Source: an uncultured Granulosicoccaceae bacterium
GTDB lineage: Bacteria > Pseudomonadota > Gammaproteobacteria > Granulosicoccales > Granulosicoccaceae
NCBI GenBank assembly: GCA_938007995.1
Contig: CALLLW010000018.1
Span: 1-48,067 of the forward strand
Direction: 5' to 3'
Length of the DNA: 48,067 bases
Each line of letters starts with the position of its first letter. The stretch's first letter is position 1. Shown in pieces: positions 9,171-17,576 of the stretch. The position numbers and the translations under genes are program-made. Below the pieces are notes generated by a model. That model had not been told where the DNA came from and did no database searches. It saw only the letters and a list, made by a program, of their open reading frames with translations.

Positions 9171-10178
9171 ATGCAACGCCGATTATTTCTTAAACTTTCT
9201 GTCAGCTCCGTAGCTGGCAATGTCAGCCAGCTGTCAGCCGCTGACAACGCAAAAACCCGTCTTGCATTCGGCTGCTGTAATCGTGTTCACTTGCCACAAA
9301 AGATGTGGTCTCAAATTGAAAAATATCAACCGGAATTGTTTCTTTGGCTGGGTGACTGTGTTTACGCCAACACAACAAACACTGACACCATGCAGGCACT
9401 CTTTCAACGGCAGTTCAATCAAGCTGACTACGCACGCTTTAGAACGAAGATTCCCGTCATCGGGATCTGGGACGACCACGATTACGGTGGCAATAATCTC
9501 GGTAAGGAAAACCCTGTCAGAAGGCAAAGCCAGCAGCTGTTTCTTGATTTTCTCGAAGAGCCGCCGCAAAGCCCGCGCAGACAGCAACAGGGTATTTACA
9601 CGTCATACGTGCTCGGTAAAGGTGACCGCCAGATTAAGCTGCTTTTGCTGGACGGCAGGTTTCATCGGGATACCAGTGGCACAGGCAGAGCAGATACATT
9701 GGGAGAAACACAGTGGAACTGGCTGGAGCAGGAGCTGAAACATTCCACCGCTAAAGTTCATTTGATTGCATCCGGCTACTCGGTGTTGTCAACACAAATA
9801 CCGGGGGCCGAAGAGTGGTCTGATTTTAAGTGGGCTAAAAAGCGGTTGTTTAATCTGTTACGCAAATACAACAACAGTGGCGTTTTGTTCCTTACCGGTG
9901 ATCGACATTTTGCCGCCCACTTGAGTGAAAAAGTGCAAGGGTTGCTGTGGCACGAATTTATGAGCAGCGGGCTGACCCACTATTTATTCCGCCCGAATGT
10001 CTCCCGGGTGCTTCGCGCTTACTATGGGCCTCACAACAGTTACTTTGGCAGAAACTTCGGCCTGCTGGATATCGACTGGCAAGACAATCCTCATCTGACC
10101 TTCCGTGCAATGGATAAACATGGTCAGCAGCAGTTGGAAATAAAGCTGACACTTAAAGACCGTCTCTGGACCGCGTAA
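9171..10178 (+). CDS. PhoD-like alkaline phosphatase/metallophosphoesterase
   Basis: 335 residues. The metal-binding motifs of the PhoD phosphodiesterase/phosphatase family are present in order: LGDCVY (60-65), the WDDHDYG block (Asp101, Asp102, His103, Asp104, Tyr105) and TGDRHFAAH (GDRH at 243-246). The protein is shorter than classical PhoD, like the compact bacterial PhoD-like group. The N-terminus MQRRLFLKLSVSSVAG resembles a Tat signal, fitting PhoD export. The start is set at ATG 9171; the frame is open back to 9045, but that part shows no family features. It would release phosphate or a phosphodiester product outside the cytoplasm. Single gene. Confidence 0.85.
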   Translation: MQRRLFLKLSVSSVAGNVSQLSAADNAKTRLAFGCCNRVHLPQKMWSQIEKYQPELFLWLGDCVYANTTNTDTMQALFQRQFNQADYARFRTKIPVIGIWDDHDYGGNNLGKENPVRRQSQQLFLDFLEEPPQSPRRQQQGIYTSYVLGKGDRQIKLLLLDGRFHRDTSGTGRADTLGETQWNWLEQELKHSTAKVHLIASGYSVLSTQIPGAEEWSDFKWAKKRLFNLLRKYNNSGVLFLTGDRHFAAHLSEKVQGLLWHEFMSSGLTHYLFRPNVSRVLRAYYGPHNSYFGRNFGLLDIDWQDNPHLTFRAMDKHGQQQLEIKLTLKDRLWTA

Positions 10179-10414
10179 GCCGATCAGTTCATCGGCCCGT
10201 TGGATCAATCAGGGGTGTTCGCAACTGCCCTGACCTACCCCTCAGCTACCACCGCAGGCAATGCAATTTCTGCAGCGCGATAAATTCAGACAGGCAGTGG
10301 AAATTTACGCTTGTCTCCGCTAGTCTGCGACCCAATAGTCGGGCCAGTCAAATCGGACAAACGCATCGATTCTGCCAACTCCGGCGCCTATCTGTCTGCT
10401 TCAGGAGAGACCCC

Positions 10415-12751
10415 ATTACAAGTATCAGAAAAGTCGCCGTGATTGGCGCCGGCACCATGGGCGCCGGAATTGCCGGACAAGTCGCAAACGCCGGTGTCGA
10501 CGTTTTACTACTGGACCTGCCGGGTGAAGATAACGATGTAAACTCAGTGGCAAAACGTGGTCTGGAAAGGCTGAAAAATCCCGCCGCTCCAGGAGTCATG
10601 GATGATGCGGCAGCTGCTCGAATCACTGTTGGCAATATCCGTGATGACCTCGCTGCAGTCGCTGACTGCGACTGGGTGGCCGAAGCCGTAGTCGAGCGGC
10701 TGGAGATCAAGCATAAGCTCTACAGAGATCTCGAGGCACACCTCAGTGATCATGCACTACTGAGCTCAAATACATCCACAATACCTATCCGGCTGCTCAC
10801 CGAAGGCATGCCCGATTCTCTGCGTCAGCGTTTTGCGATCACGCACTTTTTCAACCCTGTGCGCTTCATGCGATTGCTGGAACTGGTGCGTGGCGAGCAT
10901 ACCCGTGACGATGTGATGCAGACACTCTCACAGTTCTGTGAACAACAGTTAGGCAAAGGAGTTGTTGATTGTGCAGACACACCGGGGTTTTTAGCTAACC
11001 GCGTCGGCTGCTTTGCGATTCAATGTGCTCTGCATGAAGCGTTTAAAGCCGGCTTGCCTCCACAGGTAGCAGATGCCTTATTCGGCAGACCCATGGGCAT
11101 ACCAAAGACTGGCGTATTCGGTCTGTACGATTTAATTGGTATCGATTTGATGTCAGATGTGGCTAAAAGCCTGGTGGGCATTCTTCCACCCACCGATGAG
11201 TTTATTTCTGTTGGCTCACCGTTGCCGGAAATGGAAAAAATGATCGCTAACGGTCAAACCGGTAACAAAGGCGGTAAAGGCTTTTACCGCAAATCAGACT
11301 CTGGTGATAAACAGGTATTTGATTTTAAATCTGAAACCTACATCGACTTTACTCGCCCTTCTATTGAAGCGGCAGACCAGGCCGAAAAGCAGGGCGTCAA
11401 CCTGCTGCTTAACGACAACAGCGAGTACGGTCAGTACGCCTGGCAGGTGTTGTCCCGCACCCTGAGTTATGCAGCAGCACTTATCCCGGAAGTTGGCAAT
11501 GATCCGCTTGCCATCGATGATGCAATGAAGCTTGGGTACAACTGGATTAAAGGTCCATTTGAGCTTATCGATGAAATCGGGCCTGAACAATTTGTCAATC
11601 GACTGCAAAGCGAACAGCGTGATATACCGGTTTACTTAAAGTTACTTGCCGAAGGTGGTGCTGACAGTCGCAGCTATCGAGTGCATAACGGTGTTTACCA
11701 ACGCCAGGTATATCAATCAGCAGACAAACTGCAGTGGGCAGATATCAATCGCGGATCCGGTGTAACTCGCCTATCCGAAATTCGCAAAGCACTCAAACCG
11801 CTGACCCGCAATGAGTCTGCCAGCTGGTATGAACATCAACAGGTGGCAATTGTAGAGTTTCACACCAAAGCCAATGCACTCGATGGACAATCCATGGAGA
11901 TACTCGCAGAAGCGCAGGAGGCAGTTACCAGCCGTGGTTTAAAAGGCCTGGTTGTACATAACGATGCACAGCATTTTTCCTGTGGCGTTAATCTTTCGGG
12001 AGTACGGGACTTTTACAACAACAAGGATTGGCAGGGACTTGATGCATTTTTAAATCACTTTCAACAAACCTGTTTGTCATTGGCAAGAGCGGATTTTCCG
12101 GTGATTGCAGCCCCGGTCGGCATGTCTATCGGTGGTGGCTTTGAGGTCGTACTGCATGCACAACAGGTGATCGCACATGCCAACTCGGTCACCGGGTTGG
12201 TTGAAGCCATGGTCGGGCTGGTCCCTGCCGGTGGTGGTTGCAAGGAATCGCTCTACCGATGGAAAGAAAAGCTCGAACTATCCAACGACAACATAGCCGA
12301 TGCCTCATGGCGCGCGTTCATGAATGTTGGCACTGGTAAAACCTGTTCATCACCCCAGCTCGCTAAAGAGCAGGCAATGTTGCGTGATGCCGATACCTAC
12401 CTGATGAACAGAGACCGCATGCTTGAAGCGGCTATTCAGCGTGTCCACACCAGTAAAGCGATTCATCATGATCGTCTCGAGTTACAAATGCCTGGCAGAT
12501 CATCGTTCGATGCTATGAACGAATGGCTTGAAAAAGCCCATGCATCAAACAAAATCATGCCACACGACTGTGTGGTTGGACGCGCAGTAGCAACTGTTAT
12601 GAGCGGTGGTGATATCACACCGGGTACGGTATGGACAGAACAGGATCTGTTTGATGCGGAAAGACAGGTATTTGTAGAGCTTGCGCAAACCGAAGGCACA
12701 CAGGCGCGTGTCAACAGCATGCTTGATCTCGGCCAGACACTGCGCAATTAG
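10415..12751 (+). CDS. Fused 3-hydroxyacyl-CoA dehydrogenase/enoyl-CoA hydratase (FadN-like), apparent ATT start
   Basis: About 778 residues. The NAD-binding dehydrogenase comes first (GAGTMG at 11-16, then THFFNPVRFM and DTPGFLANRVG), and a crotonase-like hydratase domain lies in the C-terminal half (HFSCGVNL, then GMSIGGGFEVVLH). This is the domain order of Bacillus FadN, the reverse of FadB. It performs the hydration and NAD-dependent oxidation steps of beta-oxidation. The first ATG/GTG/TTG in frame, GTG at 10439, would cut into the first beta strand. The frame upstream reads TSIRKVAVIG preceded by ATT at 10415, and AGGAG at 10403-10407 lies 7 nt before that ATT. An acyl-CoA synthetase gene follows 90 bp downstream. 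Confidence 0.85.
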   Translation: MTSIRKVAVIGAGTMGAGIAGQVANAGVDVLLLDLPGEDNDVNSVAKRGLERLKNPAAPGVMDDAAAARITVGNIRDDLAAVADCDWVAEAVVERLEIKHKLYRDLEAHLSDHALLSSNTSTIPIRLLTEGMPDSLRQRFAITHFFNPVRFMRLLELVRGEHTRDDVMQTLSQFCEQQLGKGVVDCADTPGFLANRVGCFAIQCALHEAFKAGLPPQVADALFGRPMGIPKTGVFGLYDLIGIDLMSDVAKSLVGILPPTDEFISVGSPLPEMEKMIANGQTGNKGGKGFYRKSDSGDKQVFDFKSETYIDFTRPSIEAADQAEKQGVNLLLNDNSEYGQYAWQVLSRTLSYAAALIPEVGNDPLAIDDAMKLGYNWIKGPFELIDEIGPEQFVNRLQSEQRDIPVYLKLLAEGGADSRSYRVHNGVYQRQVYQSADKLQWADINRGSGVTRLSEIRKALKPLTRNESASWYEHQQVAIVEFHTKANALDGQSMEILAEAQEAVTSRGLKGLVVHNDAQHFSCGVNLSGVRDFYNNKDWQGLDAFLNHFQQTCLSLARADFPVIAAPVGMSIGGGFEVVLHAQQVIAHANSVTGLVEAMVGLVPAGGGCKESLYRWKEKLELSNDNIADASWRAFMNVGTGKTCSSPQLAKEQAMLRDADTYLMNRDRMLEAAIQRVHTSKAIHHDRLELQMPGRSSFDAMNEWLEKAHASNKIMPHDCVVGRAVATVMSGGDITPGTVWTEQDLFDAERQVFVELAQTEGTQARVNSMLDLGQTLRN

Positions 12752-12841
12752 TGTGTGTCAGACTGCAAAATAATCAACGGTCTGAAGATCAGCTAGATTT
12801 TTCCGTCAATGTCGCAAGAAATAAAATCAGAGGATAAAACC

Positions 12842-14527
12842 ATGGCTTTAAACACACCGGCACTACCGGCCATGTATCAGAGTTTGCAACAGCGCGGATT
12901 TGACAACGCCAACTTTGTTGCACTGACACCGATCGCGTTTTTATCCAGAACCGCAGATGTACATCCTGACCTGACCAGTATTGTCTACGAAGACAAATCC
13001 TACACATGGAGCCAAACAGAGGAACGCTGCCAGCGCATAGCACACGGTTTAAAGAAGCTTGGCCTTGCACCCTTCTCTACTGTTTCTGTGTTGGCTTTCA
13101 ACACACCGGAAATGTTTGAATGCCATTTTGCAGTACCGCTGGCCGGGCTGGTGCTGAACACCATCAATACCCGCCTTGAGGCAGATACAATCGGCTGGAT
13201 AATCGAATTTGCAGAGTCCGGTGCGATCATCCTTGATCGCGAGCTTATGCCTCAGGCATTAGCGGGTTTACACGCGGCGCATGCACGCGGGCAGAACATT
13301 CATGTAATTCTGATTGATGATCCACACGCGCAGCAACAACCGGATATCCCTTCTGACCTTCAGGTAACACTTTACAGCGACTTGCTAAATGACAACCCGT
13401 GTGAGCGGAATCAGTATCTACCCTGCACCGTTGAAGATGAACTCGCGCCGTTGTCGATCAACTTCACGTCTGGTACTTCCGGACGCCCTAAAGGCGTTGT
13501 GTACCATCATCGGGGAAGTTATCTGATGTCACTGGGGACCGTTGCAGGTTGGTCGATACCACGTCATCCAAAGTACCTGTACACCGTGCCGATGTTTCAC
13601 TGCAACGGCTGGGGCCACGCGTGGACCATGACCTCAATGGCGGCAACAATAGTTTGCCTGCGTTATATTCAACCCGATAAAGTTTTTAACATAATGCAGG
13701 AGCACAAGATCACCCACTTCGGTGGTGCACCGATAGTGTTAAACATGCTGGCTAACGATCAGGCAGCTCCTGACAAACTGAACCCCCACAATACTGTGAA
13801 CTGCATGACAGCTGGTGCACCACCGCCGGCTACCGTGCTTGCTAAGATGCATTCGATGGGCTGTGACATCATGCATGTCTATGGGCTGACAGAAACCTAC
13901 GGCCATATTCTGCAGGCAGAGCCACAACCTTCATGGCAGGACAAAACACCGGATGAAATTGCCGAGTTAAAGGCACGCCAGGGCGTCAGATTTCCAATGA
14001 CTGATGCAGTTGAGCTAATGGACTCAGACGCAAAGCCGGTACCTGCCGACGGTGAAACCATGGGTGAGATCGTCATTCGTGGAAACATTGTGATGACCGG
14101 TTACCTCAAAAATGCAGATGCAACCCGGGAGTCGCTGCACGATGGCTGGTTCTGGTCCGGTGATCTTGCAGTGCGCCACAGTGACGGTTACATCCAGATC
14201 AAAGACAGAGCCAAGGATATTATTATCTCCGGAGGCGAGAACATCTCATCTGTTGAAATAGAGAACGCACTATACAAACATGAATCCGTCGGCGAGGCCG
14301 CGGTGGTCGCCATGCCACATGAAAAGTGGGGTGAAACACCCTGTGCATTTATTGAACTCAAGCCCGGTCAGAACGCCTCAGAAGAAGACCTGATCACACA
14401 CTGCCTTTCCCACATAGCACGCTTTAAAAAGCCCGGTAAAGTGGTGTTCGGTGCACTGCCAAAAACAGCCACTGGTAAAGTGCAAAAATATGAGTTGCGC
14501 AAGCGTGCTAACGAGCTCGCCGGATAA
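12842..14527 (+). CDS. Acyl-CoA synthetase (AMP-binding enzyme)
   Basis: 561 residues of the adenylate-forming superfamily, which activates a carboxylic acid as its CoA thioester with ATP. Motifs in order: the P-loop FTSGTSGRPKGVV, the GLTETYG motif, SGDLAVRHSDGYI, KDIIISGGENISSVEIE, and the C-terminal catalytic Lys in KTATGKVQKYELRK. It resembles the medium-chain and methylmercaptopropionate-CoA ligase (DmdB-like) group in length and style, but the substrate cannot be fixed. The start is ATG 12842, chosen because CAGAGGA lies 7 nt upstream; an in-frame start 33 bp earlier lacks this. It probably forms a fatty- or branched-acid oxidation unit with the preceding FadN-like gene. Confidence 0.9.
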   Translation: MALNTPALPAMYQSLQQRGFDNANFVALTPIAFLSRTADVHPDLTSIVYEDKSYTWSQTEERCQRIAHGLKKLGLAPFSTVSVLAFNTPEMFECHFAVPLAGLVLNTINTRLEADTIGWIIEFAESGAIILDRELMPQALAGLHAAHARGQNIHVILIDDPHAQQQPDIPSDLQVTLYSDLLNDNPCERNQYLPCTVEDELAPLSINFTSGTSGRPKGVVYHHRGSYLMSLGTVAGWSIPRHPKYLYTVPMFHCNGWGHAWTMTSMAATIVCLRYIQPDKVFNIMQEHKITHFGGAPIVLNMLANDQAAPDKLNPHNTVNCMTAGAPPPATVLAKMHSMGCDIMHVYGLTETYGHILQAEPQPSWQDKTPDEIAELKARQGVRFPMTDAVELMDSDAKPVPADGETMGEIVIRGNIVMTGYLKNADATRESLHDGWFWSGDLAVRHSDGYIQIKDRAKDIIISGGENISSVEIENALYKHESVGEAAVVAMPHEKWGETPCAFIELKPGQNASEEDLITHCLSHIARFKKPGKVVFGALPKTATGKVQKYELRKRANELAG

Positions 14528-14575
14528 CAGGCTTTAGCATGTGAGTCGCTCAACTGCCGTGTGTCGAACCATAAT

Positions 14576-14608
14576 TTATAAAACGATTATAAATACGTTA
14601 TAAATCGT
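14576..14608. repeat. Three 11-bp AT-rich tandem repeats
   Basis: Units TTATAAAACGA, TTATAAATACG and TTATAAATCGT follow one another 48 bp after the acyl-CoA synthetase stop. Confidence 0.75.
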
Positions 14609-14888
14609 GATGAAAGTGAAGCCGATACTCAAGATCAATTACTAATCTGAGTTATTCGCTGCGCAGACAGAACAGTACCATTTGTGACTATCGGTGTTTT
14701 AAGCGCGACGCCTTAATCAGCTGTAATTTCCCTGAAATTCACAAAATTCAAAGCAGCACTCACACGCACCTCAGGGTTTATCGTCAGTTATTTGCCTGCA
14801 GAACTGATGGCACGCAGTATGTCCCGGAGAATAATTCATTGCGAGTGACAAACAGCTCGTACTACCAGGTCCCATGATTGTGCCGTAC

Positions 14889-14902
14889 CCCCCATGTGGG
14901 GG
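14889..14902. promoter_or_regulatory. GC-rich palindrome, possible regulator binding site
   Basis: CCCCCATGTGGGGG is a two-fold symmetric 14-mer (CCCCCA-TG-TGGGGG) in AT-richer non-coding DNA, with an AT-rich segment 5-35 bp to its right. This suits a dimeric activator site placed upstream of a promoter reading right, toward the LuxR-type gene 240 bp away. The regulator is unknown. Confidence 0.4.
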
Positions 14903-15144
14903 ATGGTAAGTATTCCAGATATAACTACTATAAACGCTGAGCGTTAGTCTTTGGTTTTGGCACACGTAACGGTCCAACATACGAAAACCTGGTGCGCGAG
15001 CTGGTGCATATATGCAGGGCGGGAATGCGCTTACTCGGAGTGCCAGAGCGCACACCATGGCACCCTCCACGAAAGAGCAGCCCTCAGGTTGCAGTATCAT
15101 AAAAATAACATTTGCTACGCAATGATGGTGACAGGGATAGACGT

Positions 15145-15831
15145 TTGAGTATCAGAAGCCACGCAAGCAGCAATGAGCTCGTTTGCAGTGAAAAGCTATT
15201 TCCTATCCATGCTTTACTGGATCCGTTGGCCATACCTATCGTTTTATTTCATGGTAGCTGTGAGGTCTTCGCTTGTAACAAGGCTGCGGAACGGTTTATT
15301 GAACAACGTAACTGGCTATGGATTGCGGATAAGCGCTTACGATGCCGCGATATGGCAATCACCCGATTAAATCAACAGATCGGCAACAGCATAGATTCTC
15401 CACAAAGCATTAACGTTGAGCCATTGCTGCTGCAGGGTCCGGATGGCGGCAAGGCTCTGCTCGGAGGCTTTGCACTGATTAACGGGCACTCACTTATTGC
15501 CTGTACACTGACTGACCCACACATCACACATGAGCCTCCGCCAAAGGCACTAAAAAAAATCTACGGACTTACAGATGCTGAAAGTGACATAACCGCAATG
15601 ATTGCCTCAGGCAAGGACTACCAACAGATTGCAGATAAGCGCAATGTGTCGGTAGCCACTGTGAGAACCTGTACAAAATCAATCTTCAAGAAACTCGGTG
15701 TAAAAAGTCGCGCTGGAGTTGTTAGCACAGTGCAGTCTGCTTCGCTGCCGCTTGGCATACTGACCAACGATTCGAAACCAGGTTATGGAGAGCAGCCCCA
15801 AATAACAAATCTAAAAAATAAACTTGAATAA
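15145..15831 (+). CDS. LuxR-family transcriptional regulator with PAS-like N-terminal region
   Basis: About 228 residues. The C-terminal third is a GerE/LuxR helix-turn-helix: GLTDAESDITAMIASGKDYQ, then IADKRNVSVATVRTCTKSIFKKLGV, with the usual recognition-helix spacing and the Lys-Leu-Gly end. The N-terminal part (IPIVLFHGSCEVFACNKAAERFI) resembles a PAS-like sensing fold seen in stand-alone LuxR proteins; no cofactor residues can be named. The start is set at TTG 15145 with AGGGAT about 7 nt upstream; the frame is open to 15112 and an earlier start is possible. It likely controls a nearby or distant operon; target unknown. Confidence 0.78.
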   Translation: MSIRSHASSNELVCSEKLFPIHALLDPLAIPIVLFHGSCEVFACNKAAERFIEQRNWLWIADKRLRCRDMAITRLNQQIGNSIDSPQSINVEPLLLQGPDGGKALLGGFALINGHSLIACTLTDPHITHEPPPKALKKIYGLTDAESDITAMIASGKDYQQIADKRNVSVATVRTCTKSIFKKLGVKSRAGVVSTVQSASLPLGILTNDSKPGYGEQPQITNLKNKLE

Positions 15832-15861
15832 CAAACCTGAATAGCAAACCTGAATAACAGG
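15826..15861. repeat. 13-bp tandem repeats running over the LuxR gene stop codon
   Basis: GAATAACAAACCT, GAATAGCAAACCT and GAATAACAGG follow each other; the first copy holds the stop codon (GAA TAA) of the LuxR-type gene. The duplication therefore repeats the gene end. Confidence 0.75.
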
Positions 15862-16084
15862 CGCTTTTGTACCAGCTCAACTCTGCATTGCAAGTCAAAT
15901 CCAGTGCCTGTTTGTTACGCACCCTCCTCTAGACGAAGGCACAGAGATTATTATTCACCTCAACTTTCTACACCGATCCTTTCCAGGCCAGTGTGGCTCC
16001 CACACGTGTCATCATACCCAACGATTTGCATAGTGCATCAATCGCTATACGCGCCACCTCAATTAAAGAAATCTCCCATAGATT

Positions 16085-16133
16085 GAGTCCGGTTAAAGTG
16101 AGTTTTGATCAAAACTGCCACTTCCGGAGACTC
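16085..16133. terminator. Long interrupted hairpin between convergent genes
   Basis: A perfect palindrome AGTTTTGATCAAAACT (16101-16116) is flanked by further complementary blocks: AAGTG with CACTT, and GAGTC (16085-16089) with GACTC (16129-16133). The whole forms an extended stem in the 326-bp gap between the LuxR-type gene and the kinase gene, which converge. A bidirectional terminator is the simplest reading. Apart from this and the 13-bp repeats, the gap shows nothing else. Confidence 0.5.
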
Positions 16134-16157
16134 ACCGGATTAAATTTCACCCAAATA

Positions 16158-17474
16158 CTAATCACGTGCTGCCAAATCCATGATGATCTGGCTAAATGCA
16201 GGGCGCAACGCAATCTTGCTATCCATGCATCTGTCTTTTAGTTGTATCAGCTGCATATACCCGTCACGCTCTGTGTCAGCATCAGGGCAAATACTTAATA
16301 GATCATCAAGCAAGCACCCAAAAGCACGTACTTCGATGCGTTGCATCGCGTGCGCTTGTTGTTCACTTAACGATTCGTAGTTTGAAGCTGCGCCAAAATC
16401 ACCGAACAGCACGTCTGCCTGTTCAGTGATCAGAATATTGTGTGCATATAGATCGCCGTGACAGATACCTTGCAGATACAAATGCTGCATTGTTTCCGCA
16501 ACTTGTTGCGCAATAGTGTGCACTTCAGTAAGCGTAAGTGTGAAGCCTTCTGGAAAATGATCGCGTGTGCAGCTTTGAAAGGTTGGCGGCTGGCCGAGAT
16601 TTTTAAAACTTTCTTCAATCAGCCCCATGACCAGCCCTGAGCCTTCCGGGCTATTAATCTGAGCCACCAACTCAACCAGATTTGCATGTGTGCCTGCAGC
16701 AATACAGGCACGTAACTCATCGTCAGGAAAGCCGTCACTGGTTACCTCACCCTTAAACTTTTTAACAGCTACTGTGGGATATCCAGCAGCAAGGGTATGA
16801 GCTGGATCAATCCATGTTGCACGACTTATTACACCTGATGCACCCTGCCCTAAAACCTCACCACTATCCAGATCATCAAAACCGACTACCGGTAAACGCT
16901 CAGACTCAAACTTACGACAAAACGGGTTGCCGGAATAAGCCAGCCAGGCAAGCCTGGGCAGATCGAACAGGAAATCCGGTAAAGTAGTAAATTGGTTGGC
17001 AGAGAGTCTGACGAGCTCCAGCGCTTCGCATTGACACATAGTTTCAGGCAGACTGGTCAGCGCATTGCCCGCCAACATCAGCTTCTGCAATTGATGCAAA
17101 GCTCCCATTGATTGCGGCAGTGCGGCAATGTTGTTATCAGTCAGAATCAGCCAGCGCGTATTGACCGGTAAACTGTTCTCCGGCACAGAATGGATTTTGT
17201 TTGCCTTGAAGCCGATCATTGTCAACGCCTGACAGTCTGCAAGAACCTCAGGCAGCACTTCAAAGTCATTGTTCGACAGAAACAATATTTTCAGTTGCGT
17301 AAAACGTCCGAAATCTGACGGCAACTCTGATAGCTGATTACATGACAGATCCAGTATCTCCAGCGTATCCGCCAGATCGTACAATGCCGGTGGCACGCTG
17401 GTGAGATTTTCAGACAGTTGTATGCGGGTGGATCCTGCCAAATCACCAGCCTTTAGTGCTGTAGTAGTGTGCAA
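16158..17474 (-). CDS. Leucine-rich-repeat protein with C-terminal Ser/Thr-type protein kinase domain
   Basis: 438 residues. About eight leucine-rich repeats cover 18-195 (for example LEILDLSCNQLSELP and LKILFLSNNDFEVLP). A eukaryote-like kinase domain follows: glycine loop GQGASGV (209-215), VAVKK with Lys238, the catalytic HGD motif with Asp341 (His-Gly-Asp replaces His-Arg-Asp), Asn346, and DFG at 359-361. All phosphotransfer residues are present, so it should be active. No transmembrane segment is seen; it is probably cytoplasmic. The start is TTG 17474 with AGGA about 10 nt upstream, which is moderate. This LRR-kinase fusion occurs in scattered proteobacteria and its substrates are unknown. 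Neighbours give no clue. Confidence 0.88.
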   Translation of the reverse strand: MHTTTALKAGDLAGSTRIQLSENLTSVPPALYDLADTLEILDLSCNQLSELPSDFGRFTQLKILFLSNNDFEVLPEVLADCQALTMIGFKANKIHSVPENSLPVNTRWLILTDNNIAALPQSMGALHQLQKLMLAGNALTSLPETMCQCEALELVRLSANQFTTLPDFLFDLPRLAWLAYSGNPFCRKFESERLPVVGFDDLDSGEVLGQGASGVISRATWIDPAHTLAAGYPTVAVKKFKGEVTSDGFPDDELRACIAAGTHANLVELVAQINSPEGSGLVMGLIEESFKNLGQPPTFQSCTRDHFPEGFTLTLTEVHTIAQQVAETMQHLYLQGICHGDLYAHNILITEQADVLFGDFGAASNYESLSEQQAHAMQRIEVRAFGCLLDDLLSICPDADTERDGYMQLIQLKDRCMDSKIALRPAFSQIIMDLAARD

Positions 17475-17489
17475 AACAGTGCGTTCCTA

Positions 17490-17511
17490 CAATAATCCGG
17501 CAATAATCCGG
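17490..17511. repeat. Two perfect 11-bp tandem repeats upstream of the kinase gene
   Basis: CAATAATCCGG occurs at 17490-17500 and again at 17501-17511, in the 5' leader of the kinase gene. Confidence 0.75.
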
Positions 17512-17576
17512 TAGTCAGGCAGCGGGAATATTTTCGACACCTGTGCAATTATTGCAGTTGTTCTGCAATATGTATG

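Larger units (their letters stand above)
14528..15144. other. 617-bp non-coding region upstream of the LuxR-type gene
   Basis: No open frame here has coding character. It holds the 3x11 repeat at 14576-14608 and a GC palindrome at 14889-14902 followed by an AT-rich stretch (about 14908-14935) that could be a promoter. The length suggests a leader, a small RNA or a decayed gene; none can be supported. Confidence 0.5.

Noticed and set aside
8959..9171. 70-codon minus-strand open frame in the gap before the PhoD-like gene
   Set aside because: No recognisable motif, no Shine-Dalgarno, and it ends where the PhoD-like gene begins on the other strand.
14771..15100. 109-codon minus-strand open frame upstream of the LuxR-type gene
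   Set aside because: Composition is not protein-like, it spans the GC palindrome, and no family resemblance is visible.
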